The translations under genes and the position numbers were made by a program. Of a stretch of 64,000 nucleotides of DNA, positions 8,913-16,893 are shown piece after piece; the first letter of the stretch is position 1, and every line of letters begins with the position of its first letter. The notes under the pieces were generated by a model. It was not told the origin of the DNA, searched no databases, and was given only the letters and a program-made list of their open reading frames with translations. Source of the stretch: Pontibacterium sp049603715 (GTDB taxonomy: Bacteria > Pseudomonadota > Gammaproteobacteria > Pseudomonadales > Balneatricaceae). The stretch lies in assembly GCA_049603715.1 (NCBI GenBank), contig JBMYSW010000010.1, positions 57,477 through 121,476 of the forward strand, given 5' to 3'.

Positions 8913-10001
8913 ATGGCGGAGTTGCTAAAAGATATTTATTCGCCTGCTTACCTTGCGAAGGTTGGCCAGGCATTTAAGCGTGAAGCGCCACATTTTGATG
9001 ATCAAGGCTTTGTTGAGTGGGTACAGCAGGGCGAGTGGCCAGAGTTAGCACTCAAAGCTCGAATGGCACGTATTCGCGAAGGTATTCATCGCTTTTTGGC
9101 TTTACCTTATGCCGAGGCGGTACCTGTTGTTTTAGCGGCTGCGCCTGAGTTTGGTAGCTACGAAGGCATGTTTTTTCCTGACTATATTAGCGAGTATGGC
9201 TTAGATGATTGGGAGCTTTCTATTCAAGCCTTAGAAGTGCTGACCGCTTATTCTTCGTCTGAGTTTGCGGTGCGACCCTTTATTTTAAAAGATACGCCCC
9301 GCATGATGGCGCAAATGCAGCAATGGAGCCTCAGCGACAACTACCATGTACGTCGTTTAGCGAGTGAGGGCTGTAGGCCTCGATTACCTTGGGCGCAGGC
9401 GTTACCCGCATTTAAAAAGGACCCCAGCTTAATTTTGCCGATTCTGGCGCAACTCAGAAACGACCCAAGCGACTATGTTCACCGCAGTGTTGCGAATAAC
9501 CTCAACGATATTGCTAAAGACCACCCTGATATTGTGGTGGCGTGGGCCAAGCAGTATCAAGGTGAGTCCAAGATTACTGATTGGGTGATTCGACATGCCA
9601 GCCGTACCTTACTTAAACAAGCGCACCCAGAGGTGATGGCGTTTTATGGTTATAGCGCGTCGTCTCATGTTCAGGTTGAAGCACTTGAGTTGTCGTCCAG
9701 TAGTATTCCGATTGGTGAAGAGCTGAGTTTTTCTTTTACTCTGCGCAGTCTTTTAGCTGAGGCGCTGGGTAAGTTGCGTATCGAATACGTGGTCGATTAC
9801 CTCAAAGCCAACGGTAAGCATCAAAGCAAGGTATTTAAACTCAGTGAGGCCGATTACGCTGCGCCAGAGGTAAGGCTTAGCCGACGCCAGAGCTTTCGGC
9901 AAATGAGTACTCGTGTGCACTATGCGGGGTTGCATCGCGTCGCGATTCGGGTAAATGGTGAGGTAAAAGCCAGTGCCGAATTTACGTTGTTGCCTGCCTA
10001 G
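8913..10001 (+). CDS. AlkC-like DNA alkylation repair glycosylase
   Basis: The 362-residue protein resembles DNA alkylation repair glycosylases of the AlkC/AlkD superfamily, which excise N3-alkylated bases without flipping them. Its first 250 residues are helical HEAT-like repeats (LKARMARIREGIHRFL, DNYHVRRLASEGCRPRLPWA, DPSDYVHRSVANNLNDIAKD). The last 110 residues form a beta-rich Ig-like domain (SSSSIPIGEELSFSFTLRSL through YAGLHRVAIRVNGEVKASAE). That two-part layout separates AlkC from the shorter AlkD. It starts 45 bases after topB with a good site (AAAGGAGCTAAC before ATG), so the two may be cotranscribed. Substrate range is inferred from the family. Confidence 0.85.
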   Translation: MAELLKDIYSPAYLAKVGQAFKREAPHFDDQGFVEWVQQGEWPELALKARMARIREGIHRFLALPYAEAVPVVLAAAPEFGSYEGMFFPDYISEYGLDDWELSIQALEVLTAYSSSEFAVRPFILKDTPRMMAQMQQWSLSDNYHVRRLASEGCRPRLPWAQALPAFKKDPSLILPILAQLRNDPSDYVHRSVANNLNDIAKDHPDIVVAWAKQYQGESKITDWVIRHASRTLLKQAHPEVMAFYGYSASSHVQVEALELSSSSIPIGEELSFSFTLRSLLAEALGKLRIEYVVDYLKANGKHQSKVFKLSEADYAAPEVRLSRRQSFRQMSTRVHYAGLHRVAIRVNGEVKASAEFTLLPA

Positions 10002-10114
10002 CGTTTACGTTATCGAGACCTTTTTATGAACTCTCGTGTAATTGTGTTGCGTGTTTGGGGTTTATCTCATATGGTCGCTTGAAAGCGTTTTAATAATAGA
10101 AGGAGACGCCCACC

Positions 10115-10498
10115 ATGGGATTGTTTGATGGTTTGCTAGGAAATGCCAGCGACGTAGATGTAGAAGAAGTAGCCGAGTCTCTTGCCCCTGTATTGATTGA
10201 CGGTGAGTCTGTGGTGCTTGCTTATCAGGTGATTCGTGACCAATACGTGTTTACCAACCACCGCCTTATTATGGTGGATGTTCAGGGTGTGACCGGTAAA
10301 AAGAAAGAGTATCTAACGATTCCGTACAAGTCGGTGACTAACTTTGCGGTCGAGACGGCTGGTAGCTTTGACGCCGATGCTGAGTTAAAGCTTTGGGTTT
10401 CTGGTCGCTCAGAGCCTATCGTGCGCGAATTTAGCGGTGGCTCGGCCATTTTAGATGTGCAAAAAGCCCTAGCCAGCGGCATGTTTGGCAAACTCTAA
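10115..10498 (+). CDS. Bacterial PH-domain protein
   Basis: The 127-residue cytosolic protein is a single bacterial pleckstrin-homology-like domain of the DUF1696/YvbH type. Features are the helical start GLFDGLLGNASDVDVEEVAE, then the beta strands VVLAYQVIRDQYVFTNHRLI and KKEYLTIPYKSVTNFAVETA, and a C-terminal helix. The family has no known enzymatic function; oligomeric rings or lipid-independent scaffolding have been suggested. A strong ribosome site (AAGGAGACGCCCACC) precedes ATG. It lies between the AlkC-like gene and the SGNH-like gene on the same strand, but spacing does not prove an operon. Confidence 0.85.
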   Translation: MGLFDGLLGNASDVDVEEVAESLAPVLIDGESVVLAYQVIRDQYVFTNHRLIMVDVQGVTGKKKEYLTIPYKSVTNFAVETAGSFDADAELKLWVSGRSEPIVREFSGGSAILDVQKALASGMFGKL

Positions 10499-10531
10499 TA
10501 AAGCACGAGCCAGCGTTAGGAGCAGCAAGCG

Positions 10532-11152
10532 ATGCGACAACTCTTAGTGTATTCAGACGACCTTAGTTGGGGGCGAATGCCTGTTGACGGAGAACGGCTG
10601 ACATTCGAGAAGCGCTGGCCCGGTGTACTTGAAAACGCCTTAACGGTGTCGGGCTTAAATGTTCGAGTGATCGAAGATTGCCTAATCGGCCGTTGTGCCG
10701 GTGCTGATAACCCTAAAGCGGCTGGGCGTTTTGCGATGAGTACGCTGCCTTTAGCACTGGAGACGCACGCGCCAGTTGAGCTCGTCATTTTGATGTTGGG
10801 CTATCATGATATTCACTCGTTAAATAGCGAGGTGCCTGCGTTAGCAGAGCACCTGTCGGCGCTAGTTAAGCAGGTGCGTATAGCGCCTCATTTACCGGGT
10901 ATGCCAACACCAGATGTTTTGCTGGTTTCGCCATTGCTTGAAAAGCGTGTTCAGCAAGATGAGCTTAATGTCGCGCTTAAGCAGGTTTGCGAGCAAGATA
11001 ATTGCCACTTTTTTGAGAGCAGTAAAGTGCTAGAAGAGGCTCACCAAGGCGTGTGCCTTGAAGAGCAAGGCCACTTTACATTAGGTATTGCGCTGGCCGA
11101 TGCGGTAGGAGAGTGGCTATCGCAACACTTTGTCGATAGCCACTGGCAGTAG
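10532..11152 (+). CDS. SGNH hydrolase fold protein with altered catalytic motifs
   Basis: The 206-residue protein aligns by pattern with arylesterase-type SGNH hydrolases: LLVYSDDLSWG where GDSLTWG is usual, FEKRWPGVLENAL, VIEDCLIGRC, LVILMLGYHDIHS where LGTNDL is usual, and a late His in EEQGHFTLGIA. The catalytic Ser of GDS is thus Asp, the oxyanion Asn of block III is His, and the block II Gly is Cys. Only the late His remains. It is probably not an esterase of the ordinary kind. It follows the PH-domain gene by 33 bases and may share its transcript. No signal peptide is seen. Confidence 0.8.
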   Translation: MRQLLVYSDDLSWGRMPVDGERLTFEKRWPGVLENALTVSGLNVRVIEDCLIGRCAGADNPKAAGRFAMSTLPLALETHAPVELVILMLGYHDIHSLNSEVPALAEHLSALVKQVRIAPHLPGMPTPDVLLVSPLLEKRVQQDELNVALKQVCEQDNCHFFESSKVLEEAHQGVCLEEQGHFTLGIALADAVGEWLSQHFVDSHWQ

Positions 11153-11179
11153 CGCTTTTTTGCAGCAAGGAGCCGCTGC

Positions 11180-11821
11180 TTAAGCGATTTTGCGTACTAC
11201 GTTTAAGCCGTCGCGAACGGTTAAAAATACGTTCTCAACGTTCGGGTCTTTGGCGATTCGTTCGTTCATCTCAACCAATACGTCATCAATTTCAGACTCG
11301 GGCTGCACCACTTTGCCTGACCAAAGTACGTTGTCCAAAATAATCAAACCACCAACACGCGTCTTTTCGAGCACTTGCTCGTAATAGTTAAGGTAGTTGC
11401 GCTTATCGGCATCGATAAAGGTAAAGTCCAGTGGCCCTTCGATGGTTGCTAAGGTATCCAATGCTTTACCAAAGCGTGCATCAATTTTATGGCCATGGGG
11501 GCTACGATCAAAAAAGGTTTGCGCAAACTCAATGGCACGAGGGTTGGTTTCGCAGCAAATCAGCTTGCCGTTTTCTGGCATGCCTTCGGCAATGGATAGA
11601 GCCGAGTAGCCAGTAAACATACCAATTTCGAGGGCGTTAACAGGCTGGGTGAGCTGGCTGAACATCTTTAATGTGCGGCCCACTAAGCGGCCAGACAGCT
11701 TTTGTGGCCAGCCCATGTTTTTGTTGGTTTCGTCAATCAATTCACGAAGCAGTTCTGGCTCTTCGCCTGTGTTTAAAAAGGCGTAGTCTTCAATGGCTTC
11801 GTTTACTAAAAAATCTGTCAT
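11180..11821 (-). CDS. Class I SAM-dependent O-methyltransferase
   Basis: The 213-residue enzyme is of the caffeoyl-CoA O-methyltransferase type (Methyltransf_3). The SAM-binding motif is ALEIGMFTGYSALSIAEGMP, with CCETNPRAIEFAQ after it. The metal and substrate region is FTFIDADKRNYLNYYE and GLIILDNVLWSGKV, with the conserved Asp and Asn ligands. Bacterial members methylate catechol-like hydroxyls, and the substrate here is unknown. It is encoded in the same direction as, and downstream of, the potassium channel gene, with 75 bases between them that include an inverted repeat (CAGCCAAC at 11848-11855, GTTGGCTG at 11861-11868). Confidence 0.92.
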   Translation of the reverse strand: MTDFLVNEAIEDYAFLNTGEEPELLRELIDETNKNMGWPQKLSGRLVGRTLKMFSQLTQPVNALEIGMFTGYSALSIAEGMPENGKLICCETNPRAIEFAQTFFDRSPHGHKIDARFGKALDTLATIEGPLDFTFIDADKRNYLNYYEQVLEKTRVGGLIILDNVLWSGKVVQPESEIDDVLVEMNERIAKDPNVENVFLTVRDGLNVVRKIA

Positions 11822-11896
11822 AAAGGTCTTTTGCTTTGCTTACATGGCAGCCAACATTGGGTTGGCTGGCGCTTAAAAAGTCTTGAGGCTGGGTAC

Positions 11897-12937
11897 TTAG
11901 TTGGGCCACTTAAACTGCAAAATGCGTTTTTGGGCAATGTAATAAATGGTACAGCCGTGGGTGATACGGGTGCTTAGCGGTGGGTTCACCTCAAGCACGC
12001 CGTCATTTTCGAGGTCTAAGCCAATAAGGGTGGCGTCGTGCTCACGCTTAAAGGTTTCAAATAAAGCTTCTACTGTGGTTGCTGGGCGGTTTTCTGGGTA
12101 GGCCACTGCGTATTGCGTCATGCCAGTGCCCGCACTTAATAGCTCTTTGTGCAGCACGCTTGAGCCTGGGTCCATGGCTGCCTTTACCATCAGCTCGGTT
12201 TCAACCGAGGGTGCACACTCTACCGTAGGGCAGTGTTGTTTTAACAAGTCGCTTAACGACTCGTCTTGAAAGTGCGCAATGATATGAGCTTTTTTGTTTT
12301 GGCTATACGCATACAAGGCAGCCGTAAGGGTAAAGTCGTCTTGGTCGCAATACACAATAATGGTGGATGCGCGATCAATGCTTGCGCGTTGTAGGCCCTT
12401 TTCGTCGTTGTAACTTAGGGTGCGCACAAACTCGATATCACCGGGTAAGGGGTTTTCGAGTACTTTGCTGGCAGCCAAACAAATTTTGCGGCCGCGATTG
12501 TGTTTTGCTTCGACGATCAGCAGCTTTAATAAGTTTGCGGTGTGCTGCTCGCTCCAGCCAATGACTAAAATGTGGTCATCTAAATTTAGAGTTTTAAGTC
12601 CCATAATGCCTTTTCTCCATTGCTGGGCGCTAATCGCCGCGATTTTACCTGCCGACAGGGCAAATAAGCTTAAGCCAGTGGGTATGATAAACAGGATGGT
12701 AATCCACTTGCCTGCGTTGGTCGTAGGCGATAAGTCGCCATAACCAACGGTAGAGGCTGTGACCACAAGCCAGTAAAAAAAGTCTTGGCCTGTGAGGGAT
12801 TCTTCGCCCGCTAGGTGCAATAAAAACCAAGAAATCAACGCATATACCAGCACTGCGACCGTGATGGTGCGACCATTGAGCTGCTTTAAATGGCGATTAA
12901 TGACTCTTTTTACATAGGTAAAAACTGAGATGACCAA
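11897..12937 (-). CDS. Two-helix potassium channel with RCK/TrkA-N domain
   Basis: The protein has one transmembrane helix (VAVLVYALISWFLLHLAG), a pore loop with the K+ filter TVGYGDLSP, a second helix (ITILFIIPTGLSLFALSAG), then a cytoplasmic RCK/TrkA-N domain (DDHILVIGWSEQ onward) and a C-terminal TrkA-C-like part. This is the MthK/YugO type of ligand-gated channel. The frame is open to a TTG at 13096, but those extra 53 residues are not family-like and have no ribosome site. I prefer the TTG at 12937, which has GGAAG five bases before it and gives 346 residues. No ATG exists in the N-terminal part, so the start stays uncertain. Confidence 0.85.
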   Translation of the reverse strand: MVISVFTYVKRVINRHLKQLNGRTITVAVLVYALISWFLLHLAGEESLTGQDFFYWLVVTASTVGYGDLSPTTNAGKWITILFIIPTGLSLFALSAGKIAAISAQQWRKGIMGLKTLNLDDHILVIGWSEQHTANLLKLLIVEAKHNRGRKICLAASKVLENPLPGDIEFVRTLSYNDEKGLQRASIDRASTIIVYCDQDDFTLTAALYAYSQNKKAHIIAHFQDESLSDLLKQHCPTVECAPSVETELMVKAAMDPGSSVLHKELLSAGTGMTQYAVAYPENRPATTVEALFETFKREHDATLIGLDLENDGVLEVNPPLSTRITHGCTIYYIAQKRILQFKWPN

Positions 12938-13111
12938 GTTGGCTTCCGCACAGGTTAGAGGTTGATGAAATACGCTCGTGAAAATTGCGGTAAATGATAC
13001 TGAGTCTTGTGATGAGTTGCCAGTAATTACATTTGCGCTCGCATGGCCTACAATAGGCCGCCAATGTAAGGCATTGATTTTTAAATTTTTGGGCAACCGA
13101 GGAGACGCAGC

Positions 13112-13462
13112 GTGGACCCTTTAGTATTGTTTATTTTGTCGGGCTTTGTGGCCATGTCTGGGGCGCTAAGCGCTGGAGCCATTAATAAGTTGCCTGAAAG
13201 CGAGCGCCCTGCGTTTGCCCAAACACGCAATGGCTTATTGGCCGTGGTGATGGCGGGTAACCTGTCGGCGGCCACGCTTATTTTTGCCGCAGCCTATGGT
13301 GTGCGTTTGTTAGGCTGGTGGATTCCTCTGCTTTGTCTCATTATCAGCTTTCCTTTATTACACATGTTGGTTGTACAGCGCTTTTTAGGGCCGATTAAAG
13401 GTTTAATGATCGCCGCACCTGCCTGTGTTGTGGCTTGTGTGTTTTTGTACATTCAGTGGTAA
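13112..13462 (+). CDS. Small integral membrane protein, unknown function
   Basis: The 116-residue protein starts with GTG, with GAGGAGACGCAGC before it. It is strongly hydrophobic with about four membrane segments (near 1-22, 43-65, 68-86 and 95-115) and a short polar loop with KLPESERPAFAQTRN. I do not recognise the family. It is divergent from the K+ channel gene, and a strong terminator follows, so it is its own unit. A role in ion or membrane homeostasis with the channel is only a guess from position. Confidence 0.75.
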   Translation: MDPLVLFILSGFVAMSGALSAGAINKLPESERPAFAQTRNGLLAVVMAGNLSAATLIFAAAYGVRLLGWWIPLLCLIISFPLLHMLVVQRFLGPIKGLMIAAPACVVACVFLYIQW

Positions 13463-13480
13463 GCGCCTAGGGCGTGATAA

Positions 13481-13514
13481 AAAGCGACCCCAGTGTGCTG
13501 CGGTCGCTTTTTTG
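13481..13514 (+). terminator. Rho-independent terminator
   Basis: AAAGCGACC (13481-13489) pairs with GGTCGCTTT (13502-13510) and is followed by TTTTG. It closes the small membrane protein gene at 13112-13462. Confidence 0.85.
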
Positions 13515-13623
13515 TTTTAGGAACGAGCGAATAGGTCCGGTGCTTATTAGTTAGGCTTGTTAGCCAGCGCTTTTGATGTGAGCAAATCAGTAGTCGCCTA
13601 ATCGAATAAAAGGAGAATATAAG

Positions 13624-15156
13624 GTGGATATGACACAGCTACTCGCCAACTTTGATATGAGCTCGGGCCTTATGGGCGGCACCTTTGTAGTCGTCATTGC
13701 CGTATTGGTGCTTATTGCCATACTGCGCCAGTCACGTATCCGTTATGAGCGTCTTGAGCAAGACTACGCACAACAAAGTAGTCAGCAGCAGTTGGCGCAG
13801 CAACATGCCTTAGCACAGGTGAGCCAAGAAAAAGCCATGCTCGAAACGCGCCTTGAAGACCTTCAGAGAAGTGAGCGCCGACTGGATGATGAGCTTCAAG
13901 ACTTGCAAGCACAACTTCTGGACAGCCAAACACAGGTCGCACGCCTTAATGAGCGCTGTCGTCATTTGGATCGGCTGGAAGAAGAGCTTTCTGAGAAAGC
14001 GCAGCAACTACAGCAGGCTCAAAAAGAAGGATCAGAAACAGGTGCTCAGCTCGCAGCGCTAAAAAGCCGTTATGTGGCCGAAACCCAAGCGGCAAAAGAA
14101 AAGCTAGAGCTGTTAGAAAAAGCGAAAACTCAGCTGAAAACCGAATTTGAAGCGGTAGCAGGGCAGTTGTTTCAGAAAAACAGCGAGCAGTTCCAGCAAG
14201 CGTCACAGCAGGGGCTGGGGTTAATTTTGGCGCCGCTTAAAGATCAGTTAACTGACTTTAAAAAGAAGGTAGAAGACAGCTACGACAAAGAAGCAAAGGA
14301 CCGACGCGCGCTGGCCGAGCAGCTTGTATACCTTAAACAGCTGAATCAGCAGATGTGTGAAGATGCGAATAACCTGACTCAAGCGCTAAAAGGTGACAGC
14401 AAAACCCAAGGTAACTGGGGCGAGGTGATCTTAGAGCGAGTGCTTGAAGCATCGGGTCTGCGTCGTGGCAAAGAGTTTGAGATGCAAGTCGCACTGCAGC
14501 AGGATACACGCCGCTATCAGCCAGATGTGGTGATTCGCCTGCCTGAGCAGAAAGACATTATCGTTGATGCCAAAGTTTCCCTCACCGCCTATGAGCGCTA
14601 TTGCAATAGCGACGATGACGGGGTGCGAAGCCTGGCTCTTAAGCAGCACGCGCAATCGGTAAAAGGCCACGTCAAAGGCTTAAGTGCAAAGCGCTACCAC
14701 GACCTAGAAGGCGTGCGCTCATTAGACTTTGTTTTGCTGTTTATTCCCATCGAAGGGGCCTTCCATACCGCTATTGAAGCGGATGAGGAGTTGTTCCGTT
14801 ACGCCTTCGATCAAAACATTATCATTGTCAGCCCTGCGACCTTGTTGGTGACTCTGCGAACCATTCACAACATCTGGCGCTATGAAGATCAAAGCCAAAA
14901 CGCACGAGATATCGCCCGTCGTGGTGGTGAACTTCACGATAAGTTTGTGAACTTTGTAGAGGCGCTAGAGGATGTAGGTGCGGCACTCGATAAGGCACAG
15001 GTTGCTCACTCAACGGCGGTTTCACGCCTTATTCAAGGCCGTGGCAACTTGGTACGTCAGGCCATCATGTTAAAGGAATTGGGTGCGCAGGGTAAAAAAG
15101 AACTACCAAAAGATTTAGTTAATCGTGCGCTCGATGAATCTTTTGGTGAGGAATAG
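13624..15156 (+). CDS. rmuC: RmuC family DNA recombination protein
   Basis: The 510-residue protein has an N-terminal membrane helix (GGTFVVVIAVLVLIAIL), a coiled coil from about residue 40 to 185 rich in Gln, Glu and Leu, and the RmuC nuclease-like domain (about 225-440). Key stretches are GNWGEVILERVLEASGLRRG, PDVVIRLPEQKDIIVDAKVS and DFVLLFIPIEGAFHTAIEAD, which match the PD-(D/E)XK-like core. RmuC limits inversions at short repeats. The start is GTG at 13624 with AAGGAGAATATAA before it; the ATG two codons later is possible. It is followed by an AT-rich gap and ftsA, an unusual neighbour. Confidence 0.95.
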   Translation: MDMTQLLANFDMSSGLMGGTFVVVIAVLVLIAILRQSRIRYERLEQDYAQQSSQQQLAQQHALAQVSQEKAMLETRLEDLQRSERRLDDELQDLQAQLLDSQTQVARLNERCRHLDRLEEELSEKAQQLQQAQKEGSETGAQLAALKSRYVAETQAAKEKLELLEKAKTQLKTEFEAVAGQLFQKNSEQFQQASQQGLGLILAPLKDQLTDFKKKVEDSYDKEAKDRRALAEQLVYLKQLNQQMCEDANNLTQALKGDSKTQGNWGEVILERVLEASGLRRGKEFEMQVALQQDTRRYQPDVVIRLPEQKDIIVDAKVSLTAYERYCNSDDDGVRSLALKQHAQSVKGHVKGLSAKRYHDLEGVRSLDFVLLFIPIEGAFHTAIEADEELFRYAFDQNIIIVSPATLLVTLRTIHNIWRYEDQSQNARDIARRGGELHDKFVNFVEALEDVGAALDKAQVAHSTAVSRLIQGRGNLVRQAIMLKELGAQGKKELPKDLVNRALDESFGEE

Positions 15157-15563
15157 GGAATGCGATGAAAAATCAAGATCAATTTTTGAATATTGCGCGA
15201 CTAATCAAAATTAATTTTTGATATCTCCTGCGAATAATCAAAACTAAATATTGAAAATTATAAAAATCGTCAAAACTAAATATTGAATATTCACTGGTTT
15301 TTGCGCTTCAGTAAGCCAACAGCTGCCCTGTTAAAGTGCTGAACTCTGACCAGCGGTAAAAAAGCGTGCATTCATAAATGATTGAAAATATTGGCTTTTT
15401 ATAAAAATAAAACAATTATTTGAATATTTAGATAAAAAGCTTAGTTTTTGATTGATTGTTACTCAAATCGTGCTTTACTATTTAACAGCGTGTTTAAAAA
15501 ATTGATTTAGGCCCAAAAAGTTTGTTTTTTTGGCTAAAGAACAAACAACCATTGGAATTACCC
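15157..15563. promoter_or_regulatory. AT-rich ftsA upstream region with repeats
   Basis: This 407-base stretch is very AT-rich and holds no supported gene. TCAAAACTAAATATTGAA occurs exactly twice, at 15238-15255 and 15270-15287, start to start 32 bases (three helical turns). Just before, ATCAAAA (15204-15210) and TTTTGAT (15216-15222) form an inverted repeat around TTAAT. The repeats lie about 280-330 bases before the ftsA start, suiting a nucleoid-protein or regulator site. A long leader or multiple ftsAZ promoters are likely but not resolved by eye. Confidence 0.5.
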
Positions 15564-16823
15564 ATGAGTACAGCTGAGCAAAAAGAAATGATCGTGGCCT
15601 TGGATGTTGGAACATCTAAAGTTGTGTGCTTAGTGGCCGAAGTATCCAGTGAAGGCGATCTACAGATCGTGGGTGTAGGGGAGCAAAGCTCGGGTGGTCT
15701 TAGAGATGGGGCAACCTTTCGTTCGTTGGAGATTTTAGTTCAGTCCATCAAACGAGCCATATCCAATGCCGAGTTAATGGCAAACTGTGTGATCGAGTCT
15801 GCAGTGGTAAGTGTGTCGGGGGCCGTGACCTCTTCGCAAAACCACGAAGGCATGGCAGGTGTATCCTCCGGTGTTGTAACTGAAGACACCCTTGAACGCG
15901 CCATTGAATCATCTAAAGCGCGTATTTTGCCGCAAGATAAAGCCATTCTTCATATCTTGCCGCAAGAATATACCCTCGATAACTTATCGGGGGTGCAAGA
16001 CCCTATCGGTATGTCTTGCACACGTTTAGATATGTCAGTGCATATGGTGTTAGCTAACCAAAATGCACTGCAGAATATAGAGAACTGTACTCGCCAATGT
16101 AATGTCGATATCGATATGCGAGTCATGGCTCAGTTAGCCTCGGCAGAAGCGGTGCTTACCGATGCCGAAAAAGAGCTTGGGGTGTGTTTGATTGATATTG
16201 GTGCGGGTTCGGCTGATATCGCAATTTTTTCAGGTGGCTCGATTCGTTATTCGAGCGCCATTGCCTTTGGTGGTGATTATGTCACCCATCAGCTTGCTGA
16301 GCGGTTAAAAATCAGCAAGCGCCAAGCCGAGGCGTTAAAAGTAAAACATGCCAGCATAGCGTTGGCAGAAGGCGACGACGAAACCATCGTTATCAACTCT
16401 TACGATGGTCGCTCATCACAAGAGGTTAGCCAACAAGACGTCTCTGACATTGTTTGGCATGTATACGACAACTTGTTTGAGCAGGTGCTGCAAGAGATTC
16501 AGCGCTCTGGCTATTCCAGCCGAATCCCTGCGGGGGTTGTACTAACGGGCGGTGCCTCGCGCATCGAAAATTTAGAATACTTAGCGGAGCAGGTGATTCA
16601 TGCACCTGCCCGGGTCGCATCTCCGGATGTGGGCAGTAAGATGGCAGGGGTTTTAGATGTCCCCAACTATGCCACTGTTGTTGGGTTGTTGATGTACGCT
16701 ATCCAGGATGATCAGCGAGGCGCGCAGTATCGAATGAGCAGCGTGCCTGAACAGCAAGAGTACGTGCCAGACAGGCGCGGCTTGGTTGACACAATAATTT
16801 CTACAATAAAACAGAAGTTTTAA
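15564..16823 (+). CDS. ftsA: Cell division protein FtsA
   Basis: FtsA is the actin-like membrane tether of the FtsZ ring. I choose ATG at 15564 (419 residues, beginning MSTAEQKEMIVALDVGTSKV) over an upstream TTG at 15522, because other FtsA proteins begin close to the phosphate-1 motif. The motifs are DVGTSKVVCLVAEV (phosphate 1), LIDIGAGSADIAIFSGGSIR (phosphate 2) and GVVLTGGASRIENLEYLAE (adenosine). The C-terminal amphipathic helix VDTIISTIKQKF would bind membrane. Phosphate 2 reads DIGAGSADIA instead of the usual DIGGGTxDIA. It is followed by ftsZ 70 bases on, but ftsQ, ddl and murC are not upstream. Confidence 0.93.
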   Translation: MSTAEQKEMIVALDVGTSKVVCLVAEVSSEGDLQIVGVGEQSSGGLRDGATFRSLEILVQSIKRAISNAELMANCVIESAVVSVSGAVTSSQNHEGMAGVSSGVVTEDTLERAIESSKARILPQDKAILHILPQEYTLDNLSGVQDPIGMSCTRLDMSVHMVLANQNALQNIENCTRQCNVDIDMRVMAQLASAEAVLTDAEKELGVCLIDIGAGSADIAIFSGGSIRYSSAIAFGGDYVTHQLAERLKISKRQAEALKVKHASIALAEGDDETIVINSYDGRSSQEVSQQDVSDIVWHVYDNLFEQVLQEIQRSGYSSRIPAGVVLTGGASRIENLEYLAEQVIHAPARVASPDVGSKMAGVLDVPNYATVVGLLMYAIQDDQRGAQYRMSSVPEQQEYVPDRRGLVDTIISTIKQKF

Positions 16824-16893
16824 ACAAAATTTGTTATAAAGGCGCGTTTAGGCGCATACGCATCCTGGTAAGCGTAGATCGGAGGGTTAATCG

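Noticed and set aside
11848..11868. Terminator after the K+ channel gene
   Set aside because: The inverted repeat is real but no T tract follows on the minus strand, so I list it only in the methyltransferase entry.
12938..13096. N-terminal 53-residue extension of the K+ channel
   Set aside because: Begins with TTG lacking a ribosome site, unlike channel N-termini, and would run to within 15 bases of the divergent gene's start, leaving no promoter room.
15522..15563. Longer FtsA start at TTG 15522
   Set aside because: Other FtsA proteins begin about 10 residues before the phosphate-1 motif, as from ATG 15564.
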